This document shows, in pieces, positions 10,516 to 21,891 of a stretch of 64,000 nt of DNA. A program made the translations under genes and the position numbers. The notes under the pieces are model-generated. The model was not told where the DNA came from, ran no database searches, and saw only the letters and a program-made list of their open reading frames with translations. Position 1 is the stretch's first letter; each line of letters opens with the position of its first letter. Location: positions 19,424,803-19,488,802 of the forward strand of contig CM028339.1 of assembly GCA_016647705.1 (NCBI GenBank). The letters are read 5' to 3'. This DNA comes from Eucommia ulmoides. Taxonomy: Eukaryota; Streptophyta; Magnoliopsida; Garryales; Eucommiaceae.

Positions 10516-13040
10516 TGTTGGTGTTAAAAATTATAAAAACCAGTAGTATGGTCCGCTCATCCTTTGCGTGGAGAGCTACAACTGATCTGGAGTTGATCCT
10601 CGTCCTTGCTGGAGTCTTCAATCCGGGCTGGATAGGTATTGTCTGGCTTGAGATCTGAGTTAGTCAATTCAATCCTTCAGAGCTTTGGTCCGAGCCTTTA
10701 CCCGGGCTGGTCTCCGACCTGTCACCTGCACATAGGACGGGCCGGGGTGTTCCCGACCTGTCATATTTGGCATGAGGGTAAGAGTTCTAGGAGAAAGAAA
10801 GCAAGTCGCTTGGAGAGAGAAAGCTATTACATTCTTTTTTTCGTATTTTCACATATGGAAATGTGTCGGTGAAGCCTTATATTTATAGGCGAGAAGGCGA
10901 TTAGCATCCCAGAAAGTTAGGGCCTTAATCTCGGTTATTCGCTAATCAGTCAGGCGCGTGGGGAATACATCAGATTAAACCCTTGGGCCCTTTGTTTGTT
11001 GATAGAGAAGCCCATGGGCTAAGCCTATTAAGAGTGTCAGGTGAGCCTTGGCACCGAGGTGAAGGTCGGGCTGAATGCACGGACTTGCCCTTCCTCGAAA
11101 TTTTTTGAGAAGATTCTTGTATGGCAACTGGAAAAGTCCTTCGTTCCTGCCGATCTGAGGAGCCATTAGGGATATCTATTCACTAGGCTCATGGGGCCAT
11201 TGGATGTCGTGGCGATTTTGATCCAGGTGGTAGACACATGGAGGTGGTCAGATTTCATCATCCTCACTATTCTTCTACATGGCGATGGCGCCATACATTC
11301 GGATTGAGGTGGAGAGAGAAATATAGGTGCAGATGGTTGTGTATTTAAAGAAAGGAGATAAAGTACACCCACGTTTTGCATTCAAAATAGGCTTAGCCAT
11401 TGTGGGTTTTTGCACTTTACACCCTCTAAGTTTTGATAATCTTTCACCCTTGACTATTGACACCTTGCACCCCTGAAGTTTTGACCACTTTTGTTAGTAA
11501 ATGTGCACCCTTGACGTGTGCATAATTTTGCACTACTGAAGCTTGAACTCAAGTTTTGCCCATCAACTTGGCAATTTTGCACCTTTGAAGTTTGACACTT
11601 AGCATTTTTTTTTTATCACTTCGCACATTTACATTCTGGGGCTCCCCATTTGATGATCGTCCGAGCTGAGGGTGCTCGGAGCTCTCAGCTCAGCACATTA
11701 TACTCCATAGCGAATTTGAGTCTTCCGGTGCCTTTATCTTCATGGCGGATATGGGGGTCCTTTTGGAGAAAAATCCAAGTTGAGAGTGCTCGAATCCTTC
11801 ATCTCGGATCCTAGATCTTCAGATCATTTAGAGGCTTCCACTTGTTTCTCAACCGAGCTCAACGTGTTCGGAGCCCTCAGCTCAGCCCATTTTCCACACT
11901 TAAAATTTTGAACGGAACCTTGACCTTCAGGATGGTTTTGAGCCTCCTAATTTGCAAATATTCGAGTTGAGGGTTCTCAGAGCCCTCATCCCGGACCATT
12001 CTCCATACTTAGAGATTCTTAAGGATACTTACATGGTTCTAAGTACCTTTGCATATGTCCGACCTGGGGGTTCTCGGAGCCCTCAGCCCAGCACGTTTTT
12101 CATACTTAGGGATTTGGAGGAGCTTCGATCTTCAGGATGGTTTTAGATCCCCCATTTTGAACATATCCAAGTTGAGGATGCTCGGAGCCCTCTACCCAAC
12201 CCATCTTCGACACTTGGAGATTTTGAGGAATGTTTTAGGTCCCTATTTTACATATATCCGAGCTAAGGGTGCTCGGGGCCCTTAGCCCGGCCCATCTTCG
12301 ACACTTGGAAATTTTGAGGAGCCTTGCATGTTTTAGGTCCCCTATTTTTCACATATCCGAGCTGAGGGTGCTCGGGGCCCTCAGCTCGGCCCATCTTCGA
12401 CACTTGGAGATTTTGAGAAGCCTTGGATGTTTTAGGTCCCCCATTTTACACATATCCGAGCTGAGGGTGCTTGGGGCCCTCAGCCTGGCCCATCTTTCAC
12501 ACTTGGAGATTTTGAGAATGGAGGGATGCTCGGCTCTCCTACTTTTGCATGTTTCCGAGTTGAGGGTAATCAGACTCCGTAGCTCGGCATCTTTTACATA
12601 CTTGGGAGATTCTAGAGGAGATAATGGTTTGAGGCTCCCCCTTTTGCAAATGTTCGAGTTGAGGGTGCTCGGACTCTGTAGCTCGGCATCGTCCACATAC
12701 TTAGGAGATTTTGGATGATATAATGGTTTGAGGCTCGTTTGATGACTTACCGAGCTGAGGGTACTTGGAGCCCTCAGCAAGTGAGGCCTTTGGAATAGTT
12801 TTGAGCTGCCATTTTGAGAATTTATGGGGCAGAAGGTGCTCGGAGCCTGGAGCTTGGCCCAGGGGACCCTCTGGATGATTTTAGAACTTCTATCTTTGAT
12901 GATGCCGAGAAGATAGTGCTTGGAGCTCAGTCGTTCTTCCTCACTTACTAAAATTTGAAAAAAATTCAAATATTTATTTTTCTTCGTCTTCCCTTATTTC
13001 TACTCAAGGCAATGACCCTTTTGCCCCCCAGCCCAAGACA
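10516..13040 (-). repeat. LTR of the Tat-type element, with internal tandem array
   Basis: The plus strand starts TGTTGGTGTTAAAAA, close to the start of the LTR at 14525 (TGTTGGTGTCAAAAA), so the two are relatives. On the minus strand a TATA box CCTATAAATATAAG lies at 10876-10889. The LTR takes in the array at 11640-12950. Its far border is uncertain and is placed near 13040, where array-like sequence stops. Between 11380 and 11620 there are looser repeats of a TTGCACCCTTGAAGTTTGA-like motif. Confidence 0.5.
11640..12950. repeat. Degenerate tandem array of about 14 hairpin-bearing units
   Basis: Units of about 100 bp (range roughly 80-115) each carry GAGCTGAGGG, then a TGCTCGG-type spacer, then CCCTCAGCTC. 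These arms are inverted copies and can form a 10-bp stem; the clearest case is 12359-12387. A spacer with CACTTGGAGATTTTGAG links the units. Copies start near 11663, 11862, 11963, 12060, 12168, 12259, 12359, 12461, 12557, 12657 and 12750, with weaker ones between and after. The related LTR at 14525-15525 holds only a few units (about 15190-15440). Confidence 0.8.
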
Positions 13041-14524
13041 CGAGTTGACAAAGTTGAATTTGTGTCGTGGTCAAGGTAATGAGTTCTCCACAACACCTGG
13101 TCCTCGTAGTCCCCAGGGGTGTAACGCTCCGATCAGACTCCTGTGGCCGATCATCGGTGGGTTCTCCGTAGTCGGGCTCATCCATGAGCCTTTTCAGGTT
13201 ATCCTATTTTAGTCCTTACAAGTGCATCGTCCCTTTATGTCGCCTGAGCTCAGCTCAACTGTAAAGAGAAGATCCAATTGATGTCCCGTCCTTGATAGAT
13301 GACCACGGTCTATCCCCAAGTATGAACTATCGACCTGTGTAGGAGGTCCGATTATTACCCTTGACATTGTGTGCCGGGATACTTCTTCTTATTGTAGATA
13401 GGCTAGATAACTGCTTGTCTCCGTCCATAGTGGGGCAGGACGGAGGGTTGCTCAGCTCTGTATTTGATCTTCACTTAGAGATTGGCTGGAAGCAAATTTT
13501 TACGGTGTGCCCTCAGTCGTGGTGGAACTTAATACTTAGTCATTGCCACAAAAGTTCCCACAAATATTTGCAGAGCTGGGGTGTTGTGGTGAAGAGCTCT
13601 ATAGCCTGGAGGGCTAGAAGGGAAAATGGGACATTGAGTTTAGCACAAGCCTAATAAAGCGGGGCCTAGACAAAACCTCAAGGGTCTTCCATTTCCAGTT
13701 TGACGAGCAGGGGCAGAATGGTAGAGAAACACTCGGTTAGATCCAATAACTTGTGTACTTGGAGCCTCTCCAAGCCCCATGCCATGCTCAAGCCCTTATG
13801 CTCTCCTTTCTTCTTCTTTTTTCTTAATATTTTCTTAGTCTCCGCTAGCCATGGTCTTCAGGTCGAACACCGTGGTGGTATGAGGGCAGCAAATAAGAGC
13901 ATGTCTCTTACTCACGATGGGCCCTTAGGTCGGATATTGTTGCTTGGGAGCTCGGCCAAGGGGTAACCTTGGTTGGTCCCTGGTGTTGTGTCTTCGTGGG
14001 AGAGGGGGTCTTGATGTGACTAGGGGAGCCCTATCTTCCCCCCTTGACTCATGGTCATGGGGCTGGGGGCGATCCTTGGGCGCGTGTCCGTTGGAGAAAA
14101 CTACCCTACCTCTGTCGTTTTAAGGTCGCTCATCTTGTCCTGCGGTCCGGAGAGCTAGTTCTTCTAGGGCAGGAGGCAGTGATAGGCAAGAGAAGAGGAA
14201 CTAAAAGTAGGTTTAGAACTCACCGCTAGCATTCCAAGTTATCGATAAAGGAAGCCTCGGCTGCTCTTGAGGTCTGCCCAACAAACGATCCAGAAGGCAA
14301 GGTGAATGGGCCCGTTTGGCCAGTGGGAGACAGATGGTTCTCGACGGTTGGAACTCAAGAGTCTAGCCTGAGAGCCTTTGACATGGCGTTGAAAGGCTGG
14401 AGTGTCGAATTAATGTTCACAACGAGCGTTTGATCTGCTTGTCCGATAACCTGGGAGTCTTAGACGTTTTGGGAGCTAACAATCAGGGCAAGCTTATTAT
14501 ACTTTCCCAGAGATGGCACCAAAC
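13041..14524 (-). mobile_element. Probable leader of a second gypsy element, no recognisable gene
   Basis: This lies between the LTR array and a PBS-like sequence (minus strand TTTGGTGCCATCTCTGGG at about 14507-14524). By position it is the leader or gag side of the element whose LTR is 14525-15525. Short open stretches on both strands carry no motif I recognise. Its other end may be cut by the Tat element to the left. Confidence 0.4.
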
Positions 14525-15525
14525 TGTTGGTGTCAAAAAATGGTGAACACCCATAGTATGGTCTGGACAGGTGGCACGTGCGAATTTGTTGCTCGTGTAG
14601 AGATGGCGAACTGGTGAATCCGAGATCAATGAATTTCTAATGCTTTGGAAACCCTTGTGATCTGATCCGAGATCCCCACTAGACTCTGAGATTCCATTCA
14701 GACTCTGAGCTAAACTCCTCTCCGGACTCTATTTCAATCTCCGAGCTGAGCTCCAGACAACACTACGAGCACCTGCACAAAGACCTACCGGGGTTGTGCC
14801 TGGTGAAACCCTTCTGGCGTGAGAATAAGTATTCGGGAAGAGAAGGCTAAAATGTTCTAGAGTAAATTAGAAGCATGTACCTTTGGGCATTGGATGCCAA
14901 GAGGTATTTATAGGATGTAGGACTCAATTAGCACCGCGAAATTAGGGATCTCGGCTCGGTTAATTTGCTTAATTCAGCTGGCAGCCAATGAACTTGCAAA
15001 TTAAGGCCTCAAACACTTGGACTGGGCTTTTAGGCCCATTTGTAGAAGTCCATGGGTCGGCCCACTTGAAAATAGAGAGTAAGGGCCCGTTTTTAGCCCC
15101 TCTGAATGATCAGGAGGTGGAGAGGGCGTCAAAACAGTACCGGGAGCTTCAAAACAGTCTTAGAGGCTCCATATGTAGAGAAATCCAAACTAAGGATGCT
15201 CGAACCCGTCAGCTCGGCCATAAAACTTCAAATTCATTTGAGAGGCTCCCTTTTGGTGAAGTCTGAGCTGAGGGTACTCGGACCCCTCGACTCGACCATG
15301 TAGCTTCAATCTTCATTTGGGAGTTGATCCGAGCTAAGAGTGCTCGGATCCCTGATCTCGGATAGTTGATCACTATATTGGATATGAGGGCTCATTTGGA
15401 GGTTGATCCGAGCTGAGGGTGCTTCGATCCCTTTTCTCGGACGAACCCCCAATGCCCTTTTAGACTGTTTTCCCATACTTGTTGCGATATCTTCCACGTG
15501 GCATATGGGACAAAATTCCCGCACA
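14525..15525 (-). repeat. LTR of a second, related gypsy element
   Basis: The plus strand starts TGTTGGTGTCAAAAA and ends TTCCCGCACA, giving TGTGCGGG...CCAACA on the minus strand over 1001 bp. A minus-strand TATA box CCTATAAATACC lies at 14903-14914. A few units of the GAGCTGAGGG hairpin repeat lie at about 15190-15440. A PBS-like sequence flanks the left end. No matching partner LTR is seen in the window. Confidence 0.65.
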
Positions 15526-15528
15526 GTA

Positions 15529-15757
15529 GAGTTTGTGTTAAAAAAGAAATATTGGTCTATTTAGGCAACGGATTGGGTATTGTTTTGGTATTCACCAGCC
15601 CCAAGGGGTAACATTTGAAAATTGGCCAAAATAGAAAAAAAAATTTATTTACATAAAGTTTAATTTTTATTTTTTTTTGTAATTTTGAACACACAAACAA
15701 TACCCTATCCGTTGCCTAAATAGACCATTTTTTTTTAATTTTTTTTTACATAAACTC
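15529..15757. mobile_element. MITE with TIRs of about 60 bp
   Basis: The left end, GAGTTTGTGTTAAAAAAG, and the right end (reverse complement GAGTTTATGTAAAAAAAAA) begin a long inverted repeat. It continues through TGGTCTATTTAGGCAACGG (15553-15571; inverted match near 15711-15729) to GGGTATTGTTT. TA flanks both ends (15527-15528 and 15758-15759). The element is 229 bp and non-coding, and it starts 3 bp past the LTR end. Confidence 0.75.
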
Positions 15758-15759
15758 TA

Positions 15760-16972
15760 TTTATAACACTCTATAATGCAACCTACAAGACTGAAAATAG
15801 ATTAGTGAATAATTTGAAAACTCTATTTAAATTTGATTTTTTAAAATTATTGATTTGAAAATAGTCAACTTTTAATAAATTAAATATAAAATATTTTATT
15901 TCTTAAAAATTTACTTTACTTAAAAATTCATGATTTTTTTTTTTTTTTTTTTTTTTTTGTGTCTATAATTTTTAAAATTAAATTTAAAAAAAATATTTAA
16001 ATTTGGAGAAAAATAGGAGTAAATGGGAGAGGGGGAAAGTGAGTAAATTGGGTTTTTCGTTATTATTTCCCCAAAATCAATATCTTTAAATATATTATAA
16101 ATAAAAAAATAGATTATTATATTGATTAACATTAACACAAAAAAATATTAAAAGTAGATACATATCTTAATTTTTAGAAATTATATATTTTTTTTTGAAA
16201 AATTAATTTTAGTTTAATTTTTAAAGATTGTTTTTGTTTTTTTTTGTTTTTAAAAAAAGAGAAAATATTTATGTGCATGAGAGTTAGGGGTTTTGGGGGA
16301 TAGGGTGGGGGCCTGCTTCCTGCTTTGGGTGCATGGGAGGCTTGCAAAAAAATAGGCCCCCCTGCTTTTGGTGCATGAGCACCAGCCCTAACTGGGTTGT
16401 GCTTCCATTGTGCTTCAAATTGGATCCTTTCGGGTCGGTTTCTTATGTATATTAAAAAAAATTGAAATCGGCCAAGATGCGGCCGATTAACTCTAGTAAT
16501 TATAGGAAGAGTAGAAAATTTGTAATATTTGTGTTTAAGATTGGATAACATCCACAATTGATCTGATTGGGTTACACGATGAATTTTGTTAATGAGGAGT
16601 TTTGTTTACCTTGTCAAGTGAGTTGTTCTTAGTAGTATATCCGAAGTTTGAGTTGCGACCTACACAAACACCAATTAGGGTGTGTTCAACGAAGTACCTC
16701 TAGCGTGAGAGTATGATATTGAAAAAAAAAAATAAAAAAAAAATTCAAGTATACTAGATAAAAACTCATCATTAGTGAATTTATTATTCTGCTATTTATA
16801 GTCACGAAAATCGAATTAGTCCTACATAACTAGGGGATTGAGTCTGAATCAACACCTTAACCAAGTGCAAGGGGAACAAAGAGGCGGGTAGTCTTATTAG
16901 GCCAATGAACCATGTCCCACAATCCATCTATCACAACCCATGGGCCCCTATAGATAAAGAGAAAGCACGACC
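15760..16972. other. AT-rich intergenic stretch, nothing recognisable
   Basis: Poly-T and poly-A runs dominate. There is a short G-rich part at 16260-16400 with two copies of a CTGCTTT(T)GGTGCATG motif. No gene or element border could be supported. Confidence 0.5.
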
Positions 16973-16977
16973 TAACC

Positions 16978-19533
16978 TGTTGGCCCAGTGAGCTACCTAA
17001 AAGGGTGGTGAATTGGGTAGTATTAAAAAATTAATCCAAATTATAACACTTAAAAAATCAAACAATTAATTTTATCCTAAAATTAATTATTATCTTTATA
17101 ACAGTGGATAAATGTAATAAGCTCTAAGTGCACATCCAAACAACATAAGATAAAATAAAAGAAATAAGTAATGCAGTACATACCGATATATCCTGGTTCA
17201 CCAAACTACTCTTGGCTAATCCAGTCTTCCGAGCCCCACGAAGATTCGCACCCACTAAACTCAAGATCTTTTTAAAGGTAGAAATCAAATACTCACAAAG
17301 ATTCTTTTACAGACTCAGAATCAACCTTTACAAATTTCTTTTTACAGGCTTAGAAATTATCTCTGCTTTTTACAGGATCAAGAATAACCTAATTCTATTA
17401 CAGGGAGAATCACGACCTAATTTTTTTTATACCTTAGACTCAAGAATCAAAACCTCACAGAAACACTCCAATTATCTTTTTCCTAGGTAAGGATGGAAAC
17501 TTTACAAATCACTCACAATTAATTATATAAAGAAATAATTAACACCTCAATCTCTTTACCGGAAGAGATTGAAACCAAACTACCATTGATTAGACACTCC
17601 CAATAATATCTAATCCGCACACAACTCACCAATTACAAAAATTGATAAGTTATTCCCACTCGGAACTTCTACTACCTCAGATTAATTAATACTCAATTAA
17701 TGTCCCAATACTAGTAATAGAAATAAAGTGAGGAAACAAAATATTATTATAATAAAGAATACGGGTAGCACAATTAAGCACGTAATCAGATTAACACGCA
17801 AATCGTTTTAAAATATTTTTATACTTTTAAAGTTCAAAAACGATTTCTTAAAAAGATCAATTCACCAAGCAAGTAATAATAATAATAATAATCAAATACT
17901 CAATTAAAGAATAAGCTTGAAATGATCTTACTAGGAAAACACCAATGGATTGCAAAACAGATCGCTAAACAACTCAGATTGGTGACGCTAAATAAATTAA
18001 CACTTTAACTTAGAACTTTAACTCCAGAATAATCTCACAATATTTTTCAATATAATATTAGCATGATAACTTTTAGAAAAGTTTAAGAACTGAATAATTC
18101 TTGATATTGTGTGTCTTTTATGTGAAATTTGCAGGTCTCTTTTAATAGTCCTCAAATTAGACCTTCAACGGCTAGTTTTCTAATATTATGTCAATAAATG
18201 AAACATATAGACCTCATATATTATATAGATTTATAACGGCTATATTTAACCAACAATATAACTTCTAAAACTCTCAATTTAGTCCCCAAAATAATTTGAT
18301 CTTAATCAATGAAAGTATAGAAAGAATTATATTTAAATATATGGACTAAATCGTAAGATCAAAATAAATCCCTTAAATCTCTCCCATATTTTAGGCCCAA
18401 AATATTCTCTACTAAAATAGCAATATTTAAACTCAAAATTGGCAGGTTTAAATATAGGAATTTCAAAGATATCTTATAACAATTATTTTTTAAATATTAT
18501 GTCATTAAATGACACTCTAAGACCCCATACATCATATATAATCAAAATATATCTTTTTCATTTCAAAATATTCTCGGGAAATTTCATTTTGGTCCTTAAA
18601 CATTTTTAAATCGAAATTCATCAAAATAAAAAGTATTAAAACACTTTAATTAAAAGAACATTTAATTAAATAAACCAAATTAATAGGGATAATAAATATA
18701 TAGATCATATCTCAATTAAGTACAGATCCCTAGAATATCTCAATTAGGTAACCAAATAACGGTTAGTTTTGGATCAAATCCCGAAATTCCTTAAAACCTA
18801 AAACAAACTTATCAGTCGACCAACAAACACTCATAAGTCGACCGCCCGATCCAGGTTGTAGCCCAAGCCAAACATTTCTTGCCTATCGGTAAACCGGTAA
18901 TTCACAGTTTGTCGACCGAACGATATAGAGAGTTTATCCTCCAAGCATAGGTCGACCTCCCTGTCGAATGATCGATTCAGAGAGTTCACTTTCCACACTA
19001 GGTCGACCTATCTGTCGACTGATCGATTCAACAAGTTTGTCTTATACGCTTCAGTCGACTTATCAATCGACTCCTCATTGCTGAATACTTCTCTCTAATT
19101 CGTTTTTAATACATTCTCATTGACGTTTTCACCCCTTTAACTAATTTTTTTTTTTCTCAATTAGCTCCACTAAATTCTTAAATTCAATTTTAATTAATTA
19201 TCAATATTTCTTTTTCAATTACACATAGGAACATATAATTTCATTAATTAGGATCCCATCAAAACACACATAAATTTTAAAAAAATTTGTGTCGTGTGTG
19301 ATCTTAATCGGAATATATTAAGAGTAAAAATTAATCTGAGTTGTTTTCCTTTAGATTCTTCAAAATTTTATGTCTCTTGATGTCCATCATCTTTATTAGT
19401 CTCTTTAACATGCATTCATTACTTGTCATCATATCTTCATCATTAGAACTAATAAACTGAAACATTTAATTAAACCGTTAATTCCACCAAAAACATCAAC
19501 ATTTAATTGTTGACCAAAATCTTTATATTAACA
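16978..19533 (-). repeat. 2.56-kb solo LTR, Copia-like (inverted relative to 44991-47483)
   Basis: The plus strand starts TGTTGGCCCAGTGAGC and ends TATATTAACA. It is flanked by TAACC (16973-16977) and TAACT (19534-19538), an aged 5-bp target duplication. It aligns along its whole length with the reverse complement of 44991-47483. A run of GTCGAC-containing motifs lies at 18805-19080. No internal coding sequence adjoins it, so it is a solo LTR. Superfamily assignment (Copia, SIRE-like) rests on the TGTTG...CAACA ends and a C-run near the 3' end, and is tentative. Confidence 0.8.
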
Positions 19534-19538
19534 TAACT

Positions 19539-21696
19539 CATTGTTTGGGAAGGCCCCCTAGGAACGCAAGAGATCTGCCTAGATATGGTAGGTTGTCAAT
19601 CGTTGCAATGCAGCATAATGGTGGCAAAAAGATCAATTTTAAGTCCTAAGCCTGGGTAACCCAGAGGTCAATCCTCAAAAAATACCCAAATATTCTACAA
19701 AATCAAATCGACCTATGATACAAGGACCTCAAAAAACAATTTCTATTACACAACGTGATTATAGAGTAATATTAAAGACACTCCTGTATAGATAAATTAT
19801 TTTTCAATTTTTTCTCCTCGTAAACAATAAGCCTGAGACATTCCTTGTCGGTTCAAAAAATACCAAAGTCACTCCTATAATTTTCATAATACCTCAAACA
19901 TCATTTGTCACATTTTGTTGACAAAAATACCCTTATCACATTTTCTTATTCTTTTATTTTTATTTTATATTTTCTACTCTCTCTTTCTATCTTTTATATA
20001 TATATATATCTATTCCTTTTGCTGGGTATTTTATTTTTTATTTAATCAAACATAAAAAAGATAAAATATCTCAAATATTTTAAAAATAATAAAAAATATT
20101 TTTTATGTTTATCGAAATCAGGGGAATATCTCAATTTTAGATTGTAAAAATATTTGACAGTTTCAACGCCAAAACGTCCTACAAGAACGCTAGTTTATCT
20201 CTCTCAAGAGTCGGTTAAAAATAAGATATTTTGTCACCAATTCAAAAAGAGAGTAGCCGTAGGTCTCTAGAAAAAAGAAGCAGTGTCTCATGAAAAAAAG
20301 AAGGAAGAATTGTGAGATTAGTAATAAAAAAGGATAAATGATCCAACTAAACTAATTTCAAGATCAGTTAATTTCAAGAGAGAAAAACAAATTTCAAGAC
20401 CAGTTAATTTCAAGAGAAAAAAAAATAAATGTTCTAATTTCCTAACGAATATAAGAATTGAGAGTGCCTTTGGTTAGGTGAAAAATAGACAGAAAAGAAA
20501 ATGAAAAGAAAAGTAGAATAAAAAAGGGAAAAAAAAAAAAAAACTTGTTTAATATGGATAAAAAATAGGAGGAAAAAAAAAACAAAAAAGAAGAAAAATA
20601 CATAATTTTTGAAGTAATTTTTTTCCACACAAATTTAAGAGAAAAATAAAAGAAAGTGGAAAATAATGAATAAAATTATAATTATACCTTTGATAATATA
20701 ATTTTTAATTTATTTTTGTAAATAACAAGAATAAAATATTTGAATTGTTTTTCTTTCTAACCAAACAATACTAGAAAAATTAAAAAAAAAAATCATACTG
20801 AATAAAAATATTATTCATTCATTTTTTTTTTCTATCCTTCTAACCAGAAGGAACACGAGAGAATAGAATTTTAAATTTTATTTAATTCTCCAATAAATAT
20901 GACTAATTTATTTATTTTTAAATAAAATTAAAAATCTTTGATAAGTGTTTCGAATCTGTGTTTGTTTTGTATGTCCCAAAATAATTAGTACTTAGTCACA
21001 CGTTTGATTCTGAAAAAGTTGACAAGTGGAAAAGGAGCCAGAAATAAAACGGCTTGGCAAAATTAACCCCTTAAATTGATTCTCCTTTTGGGATTTACAC
21101 CATCGCTTGTACATTTTCTTTTCTCACTTTGTATCTTGATCATTATTCCACCTTAATCCTTATAATTTCAATTTGACCACATGTCATCCTAAAGTAGCGT
21201 AATAATTTCAGTCCAATTCAAATCAATCACTCGGTTATAATTTTGGGTTACAAATCATCATCTATTGTATACTTTACTCTCTTAAGAGAACCTTAAGGAT
21301 ATTTTTAACCTCTTCTTTTACCATTTACAAGTTTTTTTATATATATAAAAACCAATATATGTATATGTATATGTATATATTTTTATGATATAATGTATAT
21401 TTATGACTTTTAAGTATTTGGACAAGAAGAAAAATGAGAAGGGAAAAGTAGATGGCTAAAAAAGTCCATAGCATCCGTTACAAACAGTTACATGCACGAA
21501 AAACAATTATTTTATATCCAAATTGTAATGAGTATATATAATGACGGCTGTGGTGGGATAATTAGAAAATATTAAAAGGTATTACATGTTCAAGCTGAAG
21601 CTATGGAAACCAATTTGATCAAACTTCGGGGTACAAACTATGTGCATCCTAGGTTTTTCTTAGGGTCGAAGGACCACGCCATATATGATAAACATC
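19539..21696. other. AT-rich intergenic region with a MITE-like element
   Basis: No gene is supported. The stretch has poly-A/T runs and AT-rich low-complexity sequence. The one structured part is the candidate MITE at 20463-20860. Confidence 0.5.
20463..20860. mobile_element. Candidate MITE with degenerate TIRs
   Basis: The left end GTGCCTTTGGTTAGGTG and the right end (reverse complement GTTCCTTCTGGTTAGAAGG) match imperfectly. Both lead inward to ATAGA plus A-rich sequence. No convincing target duplication was found. The element is AT-rich and non-coding. Confidence 0.5.
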
Positions 21697-21822
21697 TATA
21701 AATAGGATGTTACCTCGTACCTTATGCTTCAACAAAACCCTTTTATGCTCCTCCTCATCGACATGGGAAGAAGCTCGATAACCTTACTACCTACTTCTCT
21801 CAGTACTCAAGCTTCCACTCTG
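21697..21822 (+). promoter_or_regulatory. Two plus-strand TATA-like boxes beyond the UGT 3' end
   Basis: CTATAAATAGGATG lies near 21697-21710 and CTATAAATACACG near 21811-21823, both on the plus strand. They point toward the convergent UGT gene. Between them is a short frame starting ATGGGAAGAAGCTCG (21762, 20 codons). This could be a promoter of an unannotated or lost transcript, or chance in AT-rich sequence. Confidence 0.3.
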
Positions 21823-21891
21823 TAATTTCATACACATAGAAATACTCTCTCTATAAATACACGTATTGTTATCCATGCATGAAATCTTACT

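Larger units (their letters stand above)
1..13040 (-). mobile_element. Ty3/gypsy Tat-type LTR element, split by a nested element (fossil)
   Basis: Minus-strand pol domains appear in the gypsy order when read leftward: leader/gag remnant (9986-10499), protease (about 2690-3100), RT (about 1100-2330), RNase H (about 360-1000) and the start of integrase (1-255). The element runs off the left edge, so its other LTR is not visible. The PBS lies beside the LTR starting at 10516. A 6.57-kb LTR element at 3416-9980 interrupts it between the gag and protease regions. The coding frame carries many breaks, so this is an old inactive copy. The protease and RNase H sequences resemble the Tat/Retand lineage. 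The right border near 13040 is a guess, taken from where the LTR repeat array ends. Confidence 0.8.

Noticed and set aside
11952-12718. Open frames resembling leucine-rich repeats (ELRVLGALSPAHLRHLEILR)
   Set aside because: They are the translation of the non-coding LTR tandem array. The opposite strand is open too (12349-12969) for the same reason, and the register follows the DNA repeat, not a real LRR consensus.
13000-14230. Several 60-100 codon frames on both strands
   Set aside because: No domain, no conserved start, and position in an element leader; none could be supported as a gene.
20434-20630. Phe-rich minus-strand frames
   Set aside because: They are translations of A-rich DNA inside the candidate MITE.
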